Below are positions 5,602 to 6,375 of a DNA stretch of 6,375 bases, one piece after another. Both the position numbers and the translations under genes were made by a program. The notes beneath the pieces are model-generated. The model saw nothing but the letters and a program-made list of their open reading frames with translations. It made no database searches and was not told the origin of the DNA. This stretch comes from an uncultured Alphaproteobacteria bacterium (GTDB lineage: Bacteria > Pseudomonadota > Alphaproteobacteria > Sphingomonadales > Sphingomonadaceae), in contig CAJAHV010000130.1 of NCBI GenBank assembly GCA_903939555.1, forward strand, positions 1-6,375, in the 5' to 3' direction. Within the stretch, counting starts at the first letter, position 1; each line of letters opens with the position of its first letter.

Positions 5602-6375
5602 ATGACCATCGCCAGCGCACTTGCCGAAGCGCTCAGCGCCGCCGGGATTCCCGGGGCGGTCGCCATGGTCGGGGATCGCGCGCGTATCACCGAAACCATC
5701 GCCATCGGCCATGCCGCCGATGCGGTGTTCCAGCTCGCGTCGATGACCAAGGCGGTGGTGTCGGTGGCAGCGATGCAGCTGGTGGAGGCGGGCGAACTCA
5801 GCCTTGATGCGCCGATCGGCGAGCTGTTGCCCGACCTGGCGGCGCCGCTCGTCATCACCGGCTTCGGCGACGATGGCGCCGTGCAGACGCGCGCGTCGGT
5901 GCGGCCCATCACGCTGCGCCATCTCCTGACCCACACTTCGGGGCTGGGCTATGATTTCGTCCATGCCGACATGGCGCGGGCGCGCACCGCGCCGCCGGTG
6001 CCGGGCACGCTGGCCAGCCTGCGCACGCCGTTGCTGTTCGATCCGGGTGATAGCTGGGCCTATGGCATCAGCACCGATTGGGCGGGGCTGGCGGTCGAGG
6101 CGGCAAGCGGGATGACGCTCGATGCCTATATCGCCGCGCATATCACCGGGCCATTGGGCATGGTCGATACGGCGTTCGGGCTGGCGGCGCACAAGGGCCG
6201 GCTGGTACCCAACATGGCGCGCGGTGCCGATGGCGCGCTGGCACCCTTCCCGATCAACATCGGCGGCGGAGCGGGCGAATTCCTGTCGGGCGGCGGCGGT
6301 CTGGTCGGCACCGCGGCCGATTACATGCGCTTCGTGCGGATGCTGGCCAATGGCGGCAGCCTTGATGGCGTCACC
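5602..6375 (+). CDS. Serine hydrolase, beta-lactamase / family VIII esterase type (3' end missing)
   Basis: The frame is open from ATG 5602 to the window edge, giving the first 258 residues of a protein likely to be about 350-390 long. It belongs to the serine beta-lactamase-like superfamily (class C beta-lactamases, penicillin-binding-protein-like hydrolases, EstB/LovD-type esterases). The nucleophile motif SxxK is Ser47-Met-Thr-Lys50 in FQLASMTK. LRHLLTHTSGL (105-115) is a family hallmark, and Tyr154 in WAYGISTDWAGLAVE is the probable catalytic tyrosine. This last stretch resembles EstB/LovD-like esterases more than true AmpC, which has YxN. GPLGM (about 183-187) and FLSGGGGLVGTAADYMRF (from about 230) also fit the family. 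The third motif (KTG or WGG-like) would lie beyond the edge. No signal peptide is seen; the N-terminus MTIASALAEALSAAGIPGA begins directly in the domain, so it is probably cytoplasmic. The likely activity is ester hydrolysis or acyl transfer on an unknown substrate; beta-lactam resistance is not implied. The terminator-like hairpin upstream suggests a separate transcript. Confidence 0.88.
   Translation, partial: MTIASALAEALSAAGIPGAVAMVGDRARITETIAIGHAADAVFQLASMTKAVVSVAAMQLVEAGELSLDAPIGELLPDLAAPLVITGFGDDGAVQTRASVRPITLRHLLTHTSGLGYDFVHADMARARTAPPVPGTLASLRTPLLFDPGDSWAYGISTDWAGLAVEAASGMTLDAYIAAHITGPLGMVDTAFGLAAHKGRLVPNMARGADGALAPFPINIGGGAGEFLSGGGGLVGTAADYMRFVRMLANGGSLDGVT

Noticed and set aside
1..6375. 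CRISPR array, tRNA/rRNA gene, insertion sequence or attachment site
   Set aside because: Reading through the window I found no regularly spaced repeats, no cloverleaf-like or rRNA-like stretch, no transposase or integrase coding, and no long terminal inverted repeats. Spaces between genes are all under 140 nt.

Overview
The window is ordinary GC-rich bacterial chromosome, all genes on the + strand. It most resembles an alphaproteobacterium of the sphingomonad type. That rests on three things: a PEP-CTERM protein with a PEPASW tail of the style common in sphingomonads, the order RNA methyltransferase / rpe / heparinase-like gene / purH (recalled from that group, not searched), and strong GC bias at third codon positions. 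Genus cannot be fixed from the sequence alone.

Layout: positions 1-507 hold the 3' end of an RsmB-type 16S rRNA m5C methyltransferase gene. An AT-rich spacer (508-643) with promoter-like hexamers leads to a PEP-CTERM surface-protein gene (644-1360). That gene is interrupted by a single in-frame TAA at codon 61 while the rest of its frame stays open to an intact sorting tail. A short structured spacer (1361-1455) precedes a tightly packed trio: rpe (ribulose-phosphate 3-epimerase), a heparinase II/III-like protein lacking a signal peptide, and purH (bifunctional AICAR transformylase/IMP cyclohydrolase). A terminator-like hairpin follows purH. The last gene, running off the right edge, is a serine hydrolase of the beta-lactamase/family VIII esterase type.

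How they fit: rpe and purH are housekeeping enzymes. Rpe interconverts pentose phosphates that can feed PRPP, and PurH completes IMP synthesis from a PRPP-derived precursor. The heparinase-like gene sits between them with gaps of 2 and 13 nt, so the three are probably co-transcribed, but its biochemical link is not evident. The PEP-CTERM gene looks like an accessory gene sitting between rsmB and the rpe-purH group.

I see no mobile element, CRISPR array, tRNA or rRNA and no clear undescribed multi-gene system. The observations most worth a second look are the lone premature stop in the PEP-CTERM gene, the signal-less heparinase-like protein in a nucleotide/pentose operon, and a possibly leaderless rpe start.
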